Assembly (NCBI RefSeq): GCF_019112545.1
Contig: NW_025064894.1
Location: 1,233,631 to 1,297,630, forward strand
Source of the DNA: Guyanagaster necrorhizus
Lineage: Eukaryota > Basidiomycota > Agaricomycetes > Agaricales > Physalacriaceae
Reading direction: 5' to 3'
Length of the DNA: 64,000 nucleotides
Shown here: positions 23,300 to 35,081 of the stretch, piece by piece
Position numbering within the stretch: the stretch's first letter is position 1
Layout of the letters: each line of letters begins with the position of its first letter
Notes under the pieces: generated by a model
The model's input: only the letters and a program-made list of their open reading frames with translations
The model's database searches: none
Told to the model about the DNA's origin: nothing
Program-made: the position numbers and the translations under genes

Positions 23300-24104
23300 A
23301 TAATGAGTTTGAGGATTTCAGTTCTCCATATATCATCACAATGAGATAGTATCTCTGGGTCTTATCCTTTTGTGAAATGAATGGCATGAATTTAGGGAGA
23401 CTGAGACTTGTAAAGAAGAAAAAGCTCTGCATGTCAAGACAAAAGTTATTCAGAACTATCACATTTACATTTCAAGAAATGAAATACCACTCTGCCTTGA
23501 AATATTATGGAGGAAATTCAAAGATATATGCTTATAAATTGATTCACTGGCCATGATGCAAATCAAACATCTCTCATCCAGAGGAAAAGCATCTGACTAT
23601 CCACCACTTACAAGGTGGAATATATGAGACTACAATTTCCATCCTGAAAGGCTATAGAAGTTCCTCTTTAGAGAGATACAAACAGAAACATTCACTGCTG
23701 GTCTACAATTTTAAATGACTGTAGCAGTGAATTGCAGATAAACAGCTGGAAGGATGTGCAAACAATTGCTGAAAAGATGAAACAAGAGGAGCAAACTTGA
23801 TTCCTGATTTCCAATGGTGAGAGCAGAGCATTTCAGGGAGATGACTACTATGAGAAAATCAATATTGACAACTAAAGTAAGATTTATTTTTGAGATAAGG
23901 CTCCATAGAATGAACTAGGAATATATTAAGAAGAGCATGACCAAGTACACTGTGTCAGAGACAAATTTCCAGCCATGGATCTGATAGCAAAGAATTCTTC
24001 ATTCACAAGAAAGAAACTATGCTCAGAGCTCAGTACATCTAACAACCAGAGCAGTAGTTGAGCTGAAGGTGTACCCATTCTCCAGAATTTTCACTGATGG
24101 AAAA
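23300..24104. other. Decayed CpG-poor repeat, possible coding remnants
   Basis: Plus-strand fragments such as WKDVQTIAEKMKQEEQ and KHLTIHHLQGGIYETTIS look protein-like but are broken by stops in every frame. I could not assign a family. CpG-depleted character ends abruptly near 24,105. Confidence 0.35.
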
Positions 24105-24221
24105 GGTATGAGAATCGCAACTGCAACATTTGGTGCTTGAATGCTGGGAGCATTGGCACGGACCGGTTCCTCCGAGATCATGTGAAGTAGTACCGCAGAT
24201 TTCCGCGTGTCTGTAAGCTAG
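24105..24221 (-). repeat. Short dispersed repeat, copy 1
   Basis: The core at 24,146-24,221 aligns with 49,611-49,686: both contain TTGGCACGG.CCGGTT.CTCCGAGATCA and end GTAAGCTAGA or GTAGCTAGA. A weaker match extends to about 24,105. It lies exactly at the junction between CpG-poor and CpG-normal DNA. No terminal inverted repeats or target duplications were recognised. A non-autonomous element or a conserved non-coding piece are both possible. Confidence 0.5.
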
Positions 24222-25370
24222 ACCCCCGACTATCACGGACCTAGCGATACGGTTCCAATGCCTTCCGACGAAAGTCAGATCCTAGTGCGTAATGAGCCTA
24301 TCATACAAACTTGGTCTGTGACTCACAAACTCCCCTTCCCCATTATCCATGTCTACCCAATGTCCAAGTCCATTGCACGGTGTACTTACTTCGCTATTCC
24401 TTCCTCACCATCGTCCCTCTGCCTCCTGTACCATTACGACACAGAAAAGCTTGGCAAGGAGTATCAAATAATGGAATAAGATAAGTGCTCAGTAAGTAAT
24501 ATTGATCTTCTAATGCGCAACTGCTTTGATTTCTGTAAGTACCGGTACGAATGCCGCATCTAGCTATATTACCCAAACAGATCTACTATCAGATCGGAAC
24601 AGCAACCCCAATCTATCGTCGTTTACGGCAATGTTCTGCATACAACTCAGCTTTCGTGAATGTTTTCTGATACAGTATCTATTTATCAGACCCGTGCCTA
24701 ATCTTAGGAATAAACAGTGTGAGGCAAGGCAGAAGCCGATCAGGGCGTATACTAGCCCCAGAATCCCTTCTTTCTATCCTTCCTGATTGGAAGTGTAAAT
24801 GTATACTGAGCCCTCTAGACAACGGATTGTTCTAACCGAACATTTATATATAGTGTGCTGACACCACAGATGCATATCTGTTATCTATTCTTGCACCCCC
24901 AATGACCTATCATTTCCACACTTGCCGCAGCATGGCTCGAAGCTTTCTTCCATCAAATAAACGGCTAGTCATCACTCAATAATCAATCATGCGACCGGCC
25001 TTCTCACGACAACGGAATATCTGGAATAGCTGATTATCCTAAATATTAGCAGATAGCAAGGCTCCCTACTGCAGTAAATGCGACTCATCCATTGTCTCCT
25101 CCTTTCACTTGACTGATATTCTTTCCATGAGTGGGTACGAAATGTTCTGCGTTTGTTCTTTAACTGTACTCATAGCTCGTAGCAAACTGGTGAGACCCCC
25201 TTAGTCGCAACCATCGTGCGGCACCGGGTACATCACTGACGCCAAACTCTATCTCGTTTTATTGTGTAGCGTGTGTATCCGCGCCAATGAACACGCGCAA
25301 ACCGGTCCGTCTCCGATATTAACAGCTACAATATTTAATCACAGTACTTCATCCATTTGCTGCCATTACA
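24222..25370. other. Intergenic, no supported gene
   Basis: CpG content is normal. Short open frames occur at 24,258-24,479 and 24,526-24,786, but they show no family features or splice context that supports them. Confidence 0.4.
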
Positions 25371-25817
25371 ATGTCAAAATTCGAGGTATATGCGTACGAA
25401 TTCCTCCCAGACCCCCCTCTAGGTGCGAAGTCCACTGCTCTCAAGCTGAATTTCTGCTCATAGTACACACTAGACAGTAATGGCGTTAACCGTGTCATCT
25501 TCCAATGCACGTACAACCACCCGTACCCGATGCCGGACTTGTCGAGGTATGCAGAGGAGCGCCTGGAGAACTACCAAACCATGTCATCATCCGGGGGGCA
25601 GAGCTATCTTGTCTGTTTCTCTGCAAAGGCAAAAACAAACGGCCGGCTGCTTAACCGCATGACGGACTTTTACCACAAGTGGTACCATCCTGAAGATGTT
25701 TCGAGTCAATGGTATGGGACGGTGGTCGTGTTTAAAATTATAGTTGGATGGCGAGGTAGAATGTCATACGGGCACGTAGACGAGAGAGATTTCGAGAGAA
25801 TCCGAAGCATAATTTAA
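25371..25817 (+). pseudogene. Hypothetical protein gene with one in-frame stop
   Basis: A single frame runs for 149 codons from ATG 25,371 to the stop ending at 25,817, interrupted only by TAG at 25,461-25,463. The part before the stop reads MSKFEVYAYEFLPDPPLGAK and the part after has a compact, aromatic-rich composition (RLENYQTMSSSGGQSYLVCF, FYHKWYHPED). Codon use looks coding and CpG is normal. I do not recognise the family. The stop could be a true inactivating mutation, a sequencing error, or lie inside an unrecognised intron, although no plausible GT-AG pair of normal length brackets it. Confidence 0.45.
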
Positions 25818-26484
25818 ATGCATAATTTTTCACCTTTGCGGCTTGGATTTTTCCCGTGAGAAGCAGAAACGATTGACAACAGTGTGAATCCAAGTGGATT
25901 TTTGGGAGAAAACAAGTCCGTAGTATATCAATGATGTCTGACCATTCATCCCTGGATACGTACTCAGGGCTATTCACTTTAAGGACTCGCCGGTTTCTCA
26001 CCAGAATATTGGTGCTCGGATATCAAAGCATGTGTAAGATCGTCATTAAATACAATGTCTATGGAAACAGCGTTATGGGCGGCCGCGAGATACCCGAAGA
26101 GTGATCTTCGATTGATGATCAGCGATAATTTGCTGAGCGCCCGGGGCAGGAACCCAAAAAGGCGTTCATTCAGAGCTTTCCATCACTAAACCATCGAACT
26201 TCAACTTTTGGATCATTCCAAATATTTCTTGTTTCTTGGTGGTATAAGTGCTCACCTCCAAGATGTTGCAGTAACATGAGAAATGCCAAGCATAAAGTCC
26301 AAGCGAGACGCGACAGGTTCGATACGAAAATCCTGTCTATGATACAGCATTTGGTAAACAGACAAGGACGCAAAGTCGTTTCCAGTTTGGGCTATTAGCT
26401 TGTAGAACCATATCGCCTATGGATAAAGGAGAAGGGAGAACTCTATGATGCTCATCGTCATCAAGTGCATGTTGGCTATCAATA
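25818..26484. other. Intergenic, no supported gene
   Basis: Minus-strand open frames of about 60 codons (26,170-26,373 and 26,337-26,525) may be 3' exons of the candidate gene upstream on that strand, but nothing decisive is visible. Confidence 0.35.
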
Positions 26485-27300
26485 CTATATACTCTCATGC
26501 AAATTGAAATAAATACTTTCGTCAAAGGCCAACAAAACGAGCACCCTCAGGATCCTTCCGGAGACCGAATGTTTAGCATATGGGCTAAGCTTTTCTGGGA
26601 TCACCGTTTCACCTGCTACCCATGGAAAGAATAACCTGCAATCAGCAGCATAATATTCCTCGTCGTGGAGACATTCATATGCTATAATAAGTCTCGGTAA
26701 TCCGTAGGGCAGCCTCACAGACTTCGCGTGATACATGAAGGCTGTTGGAACGAACACTGCGGGAGCAGGTGTGGATGATGGTCTCTTCGCCGTTGAGGAC
26801 CCTTGCTCTGGAAAGATAGGATATGACGAGCTCGGAGCTTGTCGACAATATCAGGTTAGTCCTTCATATAACCCTCGAGCTCGTCTCATTACTTCCGTCA
26901 CTGCTTGCATGGAAGGGCATAGTCCGTAGGAGATCCTGAGGCACCGGCACGTTGCCTCCAATGAGGATGTGAGATACGATGGAAGAGATGATCCTGGTTC
27001 GGGGTTATGTATAAAATTATGCAAAGATGGGGCCAATCCACGTACCTCGTGATGCACCACCGTGACGCTCTCTATTGTGTCCACTAGTTTCTCCAGTGTC
27101 AAGTAATGGGACGGTAAAGTAATGGGCAAGATGGGGCTCTTGCGCGATTCCTGGTCTTGGTCAGGCTTGTGAATTTGATTGAAAGTTCCTTCCGATATCA
27201 GCTGCCCAGGGATCATGTTGGAGAGCTTGTGATCTAGCACGGCACCTAGACCTCTGGAAAATCGTGTTCTTCTATTTGCAGACAGGGCGTTTTCGCACAT
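26485..27300 (-). CDS. Possible multi-exon gene, unknown product
   Basis: Two open stretches on the minus strand (27,300-26,851 and 26,757-26,485) are in the same frame and separated by a TGA just below 26,870. A CTAAC branch-point-like motif lies beside that stop, with a gtaatg donor about 40 nt upstream of the branch point and a CAAG acceptor after it, so an intron of about 57 nt may remove the stop. Another intron-like gtacgt...ccag segment lies at about 26,995-27,046. The downstream part (YHAKSVRLPYGLPRLIIAY) reads like a globular protein. No domain is recognised, and the start and exon set are uncertain. Confidence 0.3.
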
Positions 27301-28484
27301 ACAACAAAAAAAACGGTTGTTGTAGGCAGTTTCACATGTAAGGAATGGTAGCGCTAGAGTCTGGTCCTAGTCAATCCGGACGAACAAGGACGGAGAATTT
27401 TAAAGTCCTTGAGACTTGGGAATTTATGCAAGTATATGAGTCTGGTAAGAGATAGGCTGAAAAATAGAGTGTCGCAGATGAAGAGCATTCTCTGGCGTTT
27501 CCCTCCGCGGCTGTACATTAACAAAGAGCAGTAAAACAATCACTTATAGTAACAATGTCCAGGATAGCCCTGAGACTGACGAGAATAAATCGTTTTTGGC
27601 GGACGACATGGGATTGAGGTCATTCGGTATGATTTTCATCCTGCCCGTGTAACCCTCTGGTAGTTCATTAATGGTCTTCACCGCATTTCCCAGATCTCTT
27701 GAAGCTAAAATTGATCTTAGACAGTGCATAAAAAATCATCCACTCGGTACGTACCTATGAATGCCATCAACAAATATCAGTTCCACATGTCTTCCACACC
27801 TTCTTTATGCTTTACATTGACGATATTGATCACCAAGGCGTTACGACATCTAAAAATCCTGTTTCTCTCCCAGCAGGCCTCACTATGGATGAAGAACGAC
27901 ATGTACTTCATATACTCATCAAAATATTTCAGCAATTATTGGTCTGCTTTCTAAAATCAGTCCATGGGAATGATGTCCATGAAAACTGCATAGCCCATGG
28001 TAACTGTCCAATAAATTCAGGAGTTCAACCACGCTGATTATATTTAGAATTGTGTAACATATTTCCAGTATTCAGAAGATGTACCGTGGTAACTCCAGAG
28101 ATTCATGGCAGTCCAGTTTGCAGACTTTGCAAATACTGCCCATGGATAGCATACTGAGCATCCCCTGTTCCAGTAGAGTCCTAGTCTCCGGTACTACCTG
28201 AGCCTGATCCAAACATCTTCGATGAGTCAGTGATTACAGCTGAGAGCCACTCCCTCTCTGCACTAGCGGCAAAGGAAAACAATCATTACGGTTGTGGTAT
28301 CAACATATAACGCTAGTTTTCTTAAATCCAATGATTCAATCATCATCGGGTCCTATATACGTCTGCCGGTCATATTCATGATCATGGATACCTAAGCAAA
28401 TATCAAGGCCATCGTCTCTCAAACGCGCCAGAAACTCTACACCATCCTCATCTTGAAAGGGCAAATAAAAGCCGCATCTAGAAA
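27301..28484. other. Intergenic, no supported gene
   Basis: Short open frames on both strands show no homology features I can recognise. The start of decay of the neighbouring F-box pseudogene (its C-terminal end) may extend a little into 28,380-28,484. Confidence 0.4.
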
Positions 28485-30093
28485 TTACGTGAAGACTTTC
28501 AAGCCTTTGCATGCCAGCGCGAACTTCACATCGCAGGAAATCATGTCCACAAAGTCGTTAGTGTCAAGAAAAGGGACCGAAGTAAGGTTAACTTCCTCCA
28601 TGTCCAACTCAAGCTTCTTCAAACACGGAAGAATGGCATAACTGTCCCCATCTCCAACACGCATAATCTCCGACATTTCGACGAAAAGACTGTGAACGAT
28701 GAATTGCGGCCTGAGGGGTGTGAACAGATGGTTCCATTCAAAGCCGAGCGTGATGAGTTGGGGTGTTAGCTTGAGTATGAGGAGCAAATGGTCATCCATC
28801 TGAACATCAACGAAACGGAGCTCTGTCAGGGATCATTCATAGCGAACGATGAGTGAATGAAGGTGGGAGAACACATCGAGAAAGCACTCGATTAGCGTTG
28901 AATCCACGGGACCGTCATTATCACAACCAGACGTCACAGTCATCCATTTCAGACGGGGTAAAATGACGCCGTTCCCAGAGACGCTGAGAGCTTCTGAAGT
29001 GATGCATTTTGGACAAAATAAGAAGGCAGATCAGAGGATTGAGGGATAAGGCTATGATGATGATATGAAAAGGAGAAAAGACGAGGAGCTGATGTGACGA
29101 TATCCAGATATTTTGGTCTGGTGTTATAATCTATGAGCCTCCTCGCATCTAAGAATGAGATGAATTCTCCCCAGGGAATGAGACGTCTGCTTCCATGTGC
29201 ATGCCTATCAAATAGAATATTTGCAGCTCGCATCAACAGCACCAGGATTAGTATTCCCTCCGCATGTCAAGGATACCTCTTCAATTCTGTCGAGCCTGCC
29301 ACGAACAATGGAGAGACGAGACAGAAGCGATGGAGGCATGATCAGTTCTATGCATCCCCAGCGCTTCGAATGGGTCACCAAAAGATAAAAGCACTGGTTC
29401 ATCACTTCATCTTCGACCAGCTGCTCTGCGGATCATTCCCCCTCCATCTCGTCAGAGTCCTCATGCCTGCAGAAAAAATCAAGGTTATGCTCCTGACTAT
29501 ACTCAAGGGCCCATTCAAGAAGAGCGACCATGTTCTTATTGAGGACCGCGACACTCGATTCATCGTCCTATCCAACAGCTTTACGTGGCACATTGACCTC
29601 CACCGTCGACCAGATCTCAAGAAAGAGAGACCCAACCACACCTCTCCACGAGCTGCACACTTGGGCGAGATACCATGGTCCTTCCGCGATACTCAACACA
29701 TTGAATCCAAAGACGCAGTCGGGTCCCATGGATCTGGGCTCCGTACTTTCTTCTGCTGTCCAGCAGAAAATCTCAACAAGGATTTCGTTGGGTAGCGACA
29801 GATAGGGGATAATGCTGTCCGAAAATCGTGCCTCATTGTTTTGAGTCGAAACATCCGCGTCTCAAGAGCCGTAGCTGCACTCCGCAGTAGACTGATCTCT
29901 CTCTGGATTTCGGAGATGGGCGCATCAAGGCTCTCAATTGATGCCTCCAACTGAACAGCTTGGAAGGCTCTTGGTACGGTGTTGGTGTGTATGAGTATCG
30001 TAAGATCGGAAGAATGACCAGACGTCCAATCGTATTTGGATAGCAGGTCATCAAGGAACGGGTGGACACCGACTTTGTTTTTGATAGCATCAT
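28485..30093 (-). pseudogene. F-box/LRR-like pseudogene, paralogue of 30.5-32.4 kb
   Basis: The order of similarity to the neighbouring F-box gene is preserved over about 1.6 kb. The N-terminal coiled coil MEASIESLDAPISEIQREIS and the F-box lead-in are at 29,950-29,693. A middle part with SFLDARRL..PKYLDIVTSAP is at 29,242-28,949, and a C-terminal part starting MDDHLLLILKLTPQL is at 28,799-28,485. These blocks lie in different frames separated by stops, so several frameshifts have accumulated. F-box proteins of this family recruit substrates to SCF ubiquitin ligases. This copy is dead. It probably arose by tandem duplication with its neighbour. Confidence 0.65.
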
Positions 30094-30482
30094 AACTTTA
30101 CTGCAAAGTGGTTAGTTGACGTGCAGGTCATGATATAAGCGAGATCTTACGCGGGGGCAATCGACGGTCTTTACCAGAGCAGCTCTACGAGGAACATGGA
30201 ATGTTGTTAGTCGAAAGGAATGACGGAAGCCGGAAGGCCCAGAGCCGTACCGAAATAGGATTCAGGCCCGTTCATACCTTGGCGCTGAACCGAAAAAGTT
30301 CAAATTTTGGAGGATTGGTTTATTGCTTTGGATTTTTTTATCATAAAATTTCTAAATACTATAAAACTTGTATGATTATTATCTGGTAGTAAGAATGGAA
30401 CACCATTATTATCCCTAAACTGTAACACCGGTACACAGATCCTCGTATGCAACCAAACAGCTTTTCGCTTTGTAAACCCCAT

Positions 30483-32448
30483 TTAATCACTCTCAAAACC
30501 ACTGGTATAATCTTCCATGACCAAATTTTGCTCCTCCTGATCATCAAAGTCCAAATGAATATGAAGGACCTCATACTCCAAGTCGTCCAACACATCACCA
30601 CTACCATTATGTAAGAAAGGCACATACCATGACCTCCCTGCAACCTTGACTTCGAGAATTTCAAACAGAGATTCATGACGAAGCATTCGACGTGCGGTAA
30701 CCATGTCCAAAAAGTCCTGGTTGAGGAAATTGACGGGCAAATCATCCACTTGATGCATAATAATAGCTAGTTCCTTTAGTGAAGGAACCAGGGTGTAATG
30801 GACATTGTCTCCTATAAGTCGGGTTTCCGTCATTTGATGAAAAAGACGGCTCATAGTGGCGACACTGGATTCGTCAGTCCACACATGATATTCGATGGTA
30901 AGTGACAGGAGTTGGGGAGATAGCTGAAGGATAGAAAGGAAGTGGTCATCCATCGTGACGTCGACGAGATGAAGTGTTGTCAAAGAACACCGAGAGCGAA
31001 GAATCAGAACTTGAAGCCCAGTCAGTGCATCTGCAGGACATACAATCGCATCGGCATGTACGACCTTAGTCATTTTGCAGCCCGATGTGAGCGTCACGCT
31101 CGTCAAACCCGGCAAGTCGAGACTAGAGAGGAATCCTCCCAGCGACGCTGAAAGCGTTCGAAGGGATACGTTTCTGACGATAGGGAATTGCAAACCAGCA
31201 GATTGAGGGATGACTGTGTGGTGATGATAAGAGAACAAGAGAATGTTGGGAGCTGATGCGATGATATCCAGATATTCAGGCGTTCCCTGAGACCTTGAAA
31301 GTGGTCTTGCATCCAAAAACGAGACTAGGTTCGCACGAGGAAACGGGATAATGGCTTCCGGGTGCATACCTGTCAAATGGAGGGTTTTCAGCTTGGGTGC
31401 GATTTCGAACGCGTCGATATCCCTGTCCAGCCGGTCATTGGCATAGCAAGTATACGTCCTGAAGCTTGTTGATTCTCCCATGGATATCGGAGATAGGAGG
31501 AAGCAGAAACGCGGGTATGATCAGCTCAACTGATCCCCGGCGCATCGAGTGGGCCAACAAAAGAAAGAAACACCGACTCATGACTTCTGCTTCTTCAGAT
31601 CGCACCTCGTCCTCAGGTCCATTCGAAATCACGCCATATACAGAATACCTGAAGGAAGAGTCAAGACGATATCCACGGCCTCGCTCGAGCGCGCGTTCGA
31701 GCAGAGCTACCATATCCTTTTTGAAGACAAGGAGGAGAGGGAAGTCGTCGTCCTGAGGAACGGTTATTGTCAATGACGACCATAGTTCGGGACAGAGGTT
31801 CTCGATGGCTTTTCTCCAGGCGCTGAAGACCTGACCGAGATACCACGGCCCCTCTTCAATCCTGCAAATATCGATCCCAGAGACGTAATATGGCCCTTTT
31901 GACCTGGAATTACTACGAGGCTTTCGAGTCCAGCACAGGATCTCCGCAAGTATCTCTGCGGGCAAATGACGGAGTGGAGACGAGACTGATTTGTAGTCGC
32001 GTCTAATTGCCGTGAGACGTGACACACGCGATTCCAAGGATGCAACTGCGTTACGGAGCAGGTCGATCTCGGCCTGAATTTCACTGATGGGAGTGTCTAG
32101 GATTTTGATTGAGGCCTCCAACTGGCCAGCTTGGAACTTTGTGGGCACCGCGTTGCTGCCCCAAAGTGTGCTGAACTCGGGCGAATGATTAGAGGTCGAT
32201 ATCCAGTGGTATCCCGCCAGGAGACCGTCTAGAAGAGCGCGGGTGGATTGTATAGTGGATAGTATATTTTCTACGTAAGATATTATGGATACTATGATTG
32301 CAGAGCGGTCAGGGGCAGGGGGGCTGCGGGAGGATGGCTGAAGACCTACAGCGTGAGCTTTAGCGGTGAGGTAGGGAAGCAGACGTTGTCCACCTGCTGA
32401 TAAGGAGAGGCGTAGGGCCAAATGAAGAACAATGCCGAGATTGGACAA
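30483..32448 (-). pseudogene. F-box protein gene with a single frameshift
   Basis: Two long minus-strand frames, 32,448-31,435 and 31,481-30,483, join into one protein of about 650 residues. The first carries a coiled coil (ISEIQAEIDLLRNAVASLE) followed by the F-box core PLRHLPAEILAEILCW, then a WRKA..LWSSL segment typical of agaricomycete F-box proteins. The second carries the leucine-rich C-terminal region (LKTLHLTGMHP, LSILQLSPQLLSLTI). The frame changes by one base near 31,445. The only GT-AG pair there is 33 nt long, too short, and keeps the wrong frame. Either the gene is newly broken or the base is a sequencing error. The true start may lie downstream of 32,448. Confidence 0.7.
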
Positions 32449-35081
32449 TGGGATGATGGTTAAAACATCCCGTATGTTTGGTCGTAAGCAAATGATTCCG
32501 GTGACTGATACGTAGATTGCAGGGTCCGCTGAAGGGTAGGTGAAATGAATAGGTGACCGGCCGCACGGCTCAATATAAAGCCTTCCTTTCTGATTTCATC
32601 AAGGCAACTAATGACTTTACTTTGTACTCCAGGTTAGCATAGAGCTCTGGACATAAATGGACCATGACACGGCGCCCGGGTATACCATGGAATCCACAAA
32701 TTTGGCAAAGAAAGGTTCTGCAATCTGACGAAACCAGTATTTTTTTTCCTTGCGTACTGAAAGGATACTACGAAAATTTGAGTGAGTCTTCTAGGAGGGC
32801 ATCCAAAAAAACATGTACCAGTGCAGGAGTTGATACACCCATAACATTCCAGACGTGTCTTCACCGTCGGTCCGGCCCACCTCATGGCCTTATCCGCTCC
32901 TAAGTCCTTCGCCAAACGCTTGCTATACCACTGTTCCGTGAGATGGGGAGAATAAGATGCTTCTCAATAAACATATCGGCGCGACTGTCATTTTTATGCA
33001 TCGAATTGGTCCCGTAACCAAGTCTTGCATTGAAAATCTAGCATTTCAGTAAGATGTGAATAAGATAAATAAATACTCACAGAATAGTTTGCCTTCTCTC
33101 GTTATGAGAGCGATCGCAGAGGGCACGAGAGAAGAATGGATCGACGAATTTTGATGGTGGTGGCTTCGGTTAGGATAACGATAATTTACGGTGATTTAAC
33201 TCGGGCCGTTCTTCCGGCTAGCGCTTGTTTAGCGTCATATCAGTTATTAATTATTTACATGTGCCTCTTTCTCAGACCGATGAGCAGCTACATCCTACAT
33301 TAACGTATCAGAGAGGGTGTTCGCAGTTTTATTAGGGTTCAGAAAAAGCCTTTAAACACTAAACTTGATTCCCAGTCCCGAAACGTTGTCAATTTTCCCT
33401 AAAAGGTCGACTTTGTTTCCGATCCAGGCCTGAACCGACTACGTACCCCTGGCACGGAACGGCCCGATACCCCCTTCGCGGAATATGTACCAGAAGTTGA
33501 AAGACGAATTCATGCCCAAAAATTTGGAAGAGCCGCGGCTCTTTGTGAACAAGGCGCAAAACCTAAGTAAGATGGCGGCGAGTCCTGGTGGCTCGTGATA
33601 ACCCTAACCCAAGCGCTGACTAACCCGGTGCGTCCCTTGATTATGTTTTCCTAACACCACCACCACGATGAGATTGACAGACACCATTCTGCTGTTCACA
33701 AGGAAGAGCCATTCCCTTATTGACGGTAGTTTGCACGTAAAATGAATAGTATCATACAAGGATTAGGATCTCTTCCGTCTCGGCAATATTGGTACCGTGC
33801 TCATACAGGATTTTCTTTCGGAAAACATTTTCATTCCTATCCTTATCTGCAGCTTCAAAAATAAAGGCTAGGAGATTCCGCAACGGAAGGACTTCTCACA
33901 ACCAAATAAGGTGAAAACGGACGTCTGATTCCTGACCTTCGAACGAGTTCAAGAAAATATATCCAATCCAACTCCTGTACTGTCATAGCTTGATTCTATA
34001 GATCTGGCGTTGCTGTACATCGGTTAAGGCGATATACACTGTCTGAAGGTGCGTTCATTGACCGTCTATTGCTCTACTTGGGTTGAATCTCTATCAGCCC
34101 CGTCGTTCGATTCTCGTTCAACGTTGCGCTCCTTAGTTGCTCCTTCTTATCCAGCAGTATGCCTTTGGTTCGGTTTGTATGTCTACATTCTTAGCCTTGT
34201 TTCATCAATAACCGCTTGACTGTCGTCTCTAAGTCATAGGATACGTCCAAAACAAGAAACAAATACATCCCTGCTGAATGGATCCCTATTTTCTTGGAGC
34301 TTGGGATGATACGACAAATGGTGGCAAAGAACAAGGCGTGACAAACCACCGTCTCTAGATTCTAAGAACTGTGTTTTTTGGTGCGTGATGTATTTAGCTA
34401 CGTTTTCACTTGCCATTAATACCGAACTCTTTGTAGACGGTAGATGGGTCCATACGCATTCGATAAAATCACACTGTTCCGGATATCAAGCCTGTAAGTT
34501 CACTCTTCTTGGTATCTAATCTCTGAATGTCGGTCCAGACAGTGAAAGTGCGAACCTAAAGAGGAGGTCGCAATTCTCAATCTGAGTGAGGGATCTTGCA
34601 AGTGCTGTGAGCTCCCTGCAGCGGTGCTCATCTAGCGAAGCTCTTGAATCACGGACGCTTCAAACAGCTCGCAGAGTGTCCGTACAATTTCCCCGCGTAT
34701 GAAGGTATGCAATCTTTTCTCACTTTTATTGCCGCCTAATATGCACTCGCAGGGTCTCCACGTTGTCTCAGGGGATGTTGAGGCAGTGTTTCCGAATTGC
34801 TATCTCATTCTTCAAGCATTCAATGCGTTCGACTTTCAATACAACTATCAGTCCTTGTCTTTCGAACAGGACGGTAACCAGGACCTTCTGCTCATGTTGC
34901 TGATCTCTCTGGAAACAGCTCGCACTGTTTTCGGTTCCCCATTACACATGTACTGATAATTACGGTTTCGGACCGAATTGGCCCTGAACTGACTCAAAGC
35001 GGAGAACAAAGGAAGACGCTTTTTAACCGTTTCTTTTTAGCATGTCATTGTTTCTTATCCACCACCCATCTCATCGTTCAA
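32449..35081. other. Long intergenic stretch, no supported gene
   Basis: CpG is normal. Open frames here are under 100 codons (for example 32,915-32,634 minus and 34,699-34,956 plus) and lack recognisable domains or consistent splice models. The last few hundred bases should include the Argonaute promoter; no clear TATA box is visible there. Confidence 0.45.

Noticed and set aside
27807..28037. YIDDI string suggesting reverse transcriptase
   Set aside because: No neighbouring RT motif, normal CpG content and the frame is short; chance match.
31440..31475. A 33-nt intron explaining the F-box frame change
   Set aside because: The length is below plausible intron size and, being a multiple of three, it does not change the frame.
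33601..33610. Telomere-like ACCCTAACCC
   Set aside because: Less than two repeat units; no array, so not an interstitial telomere.
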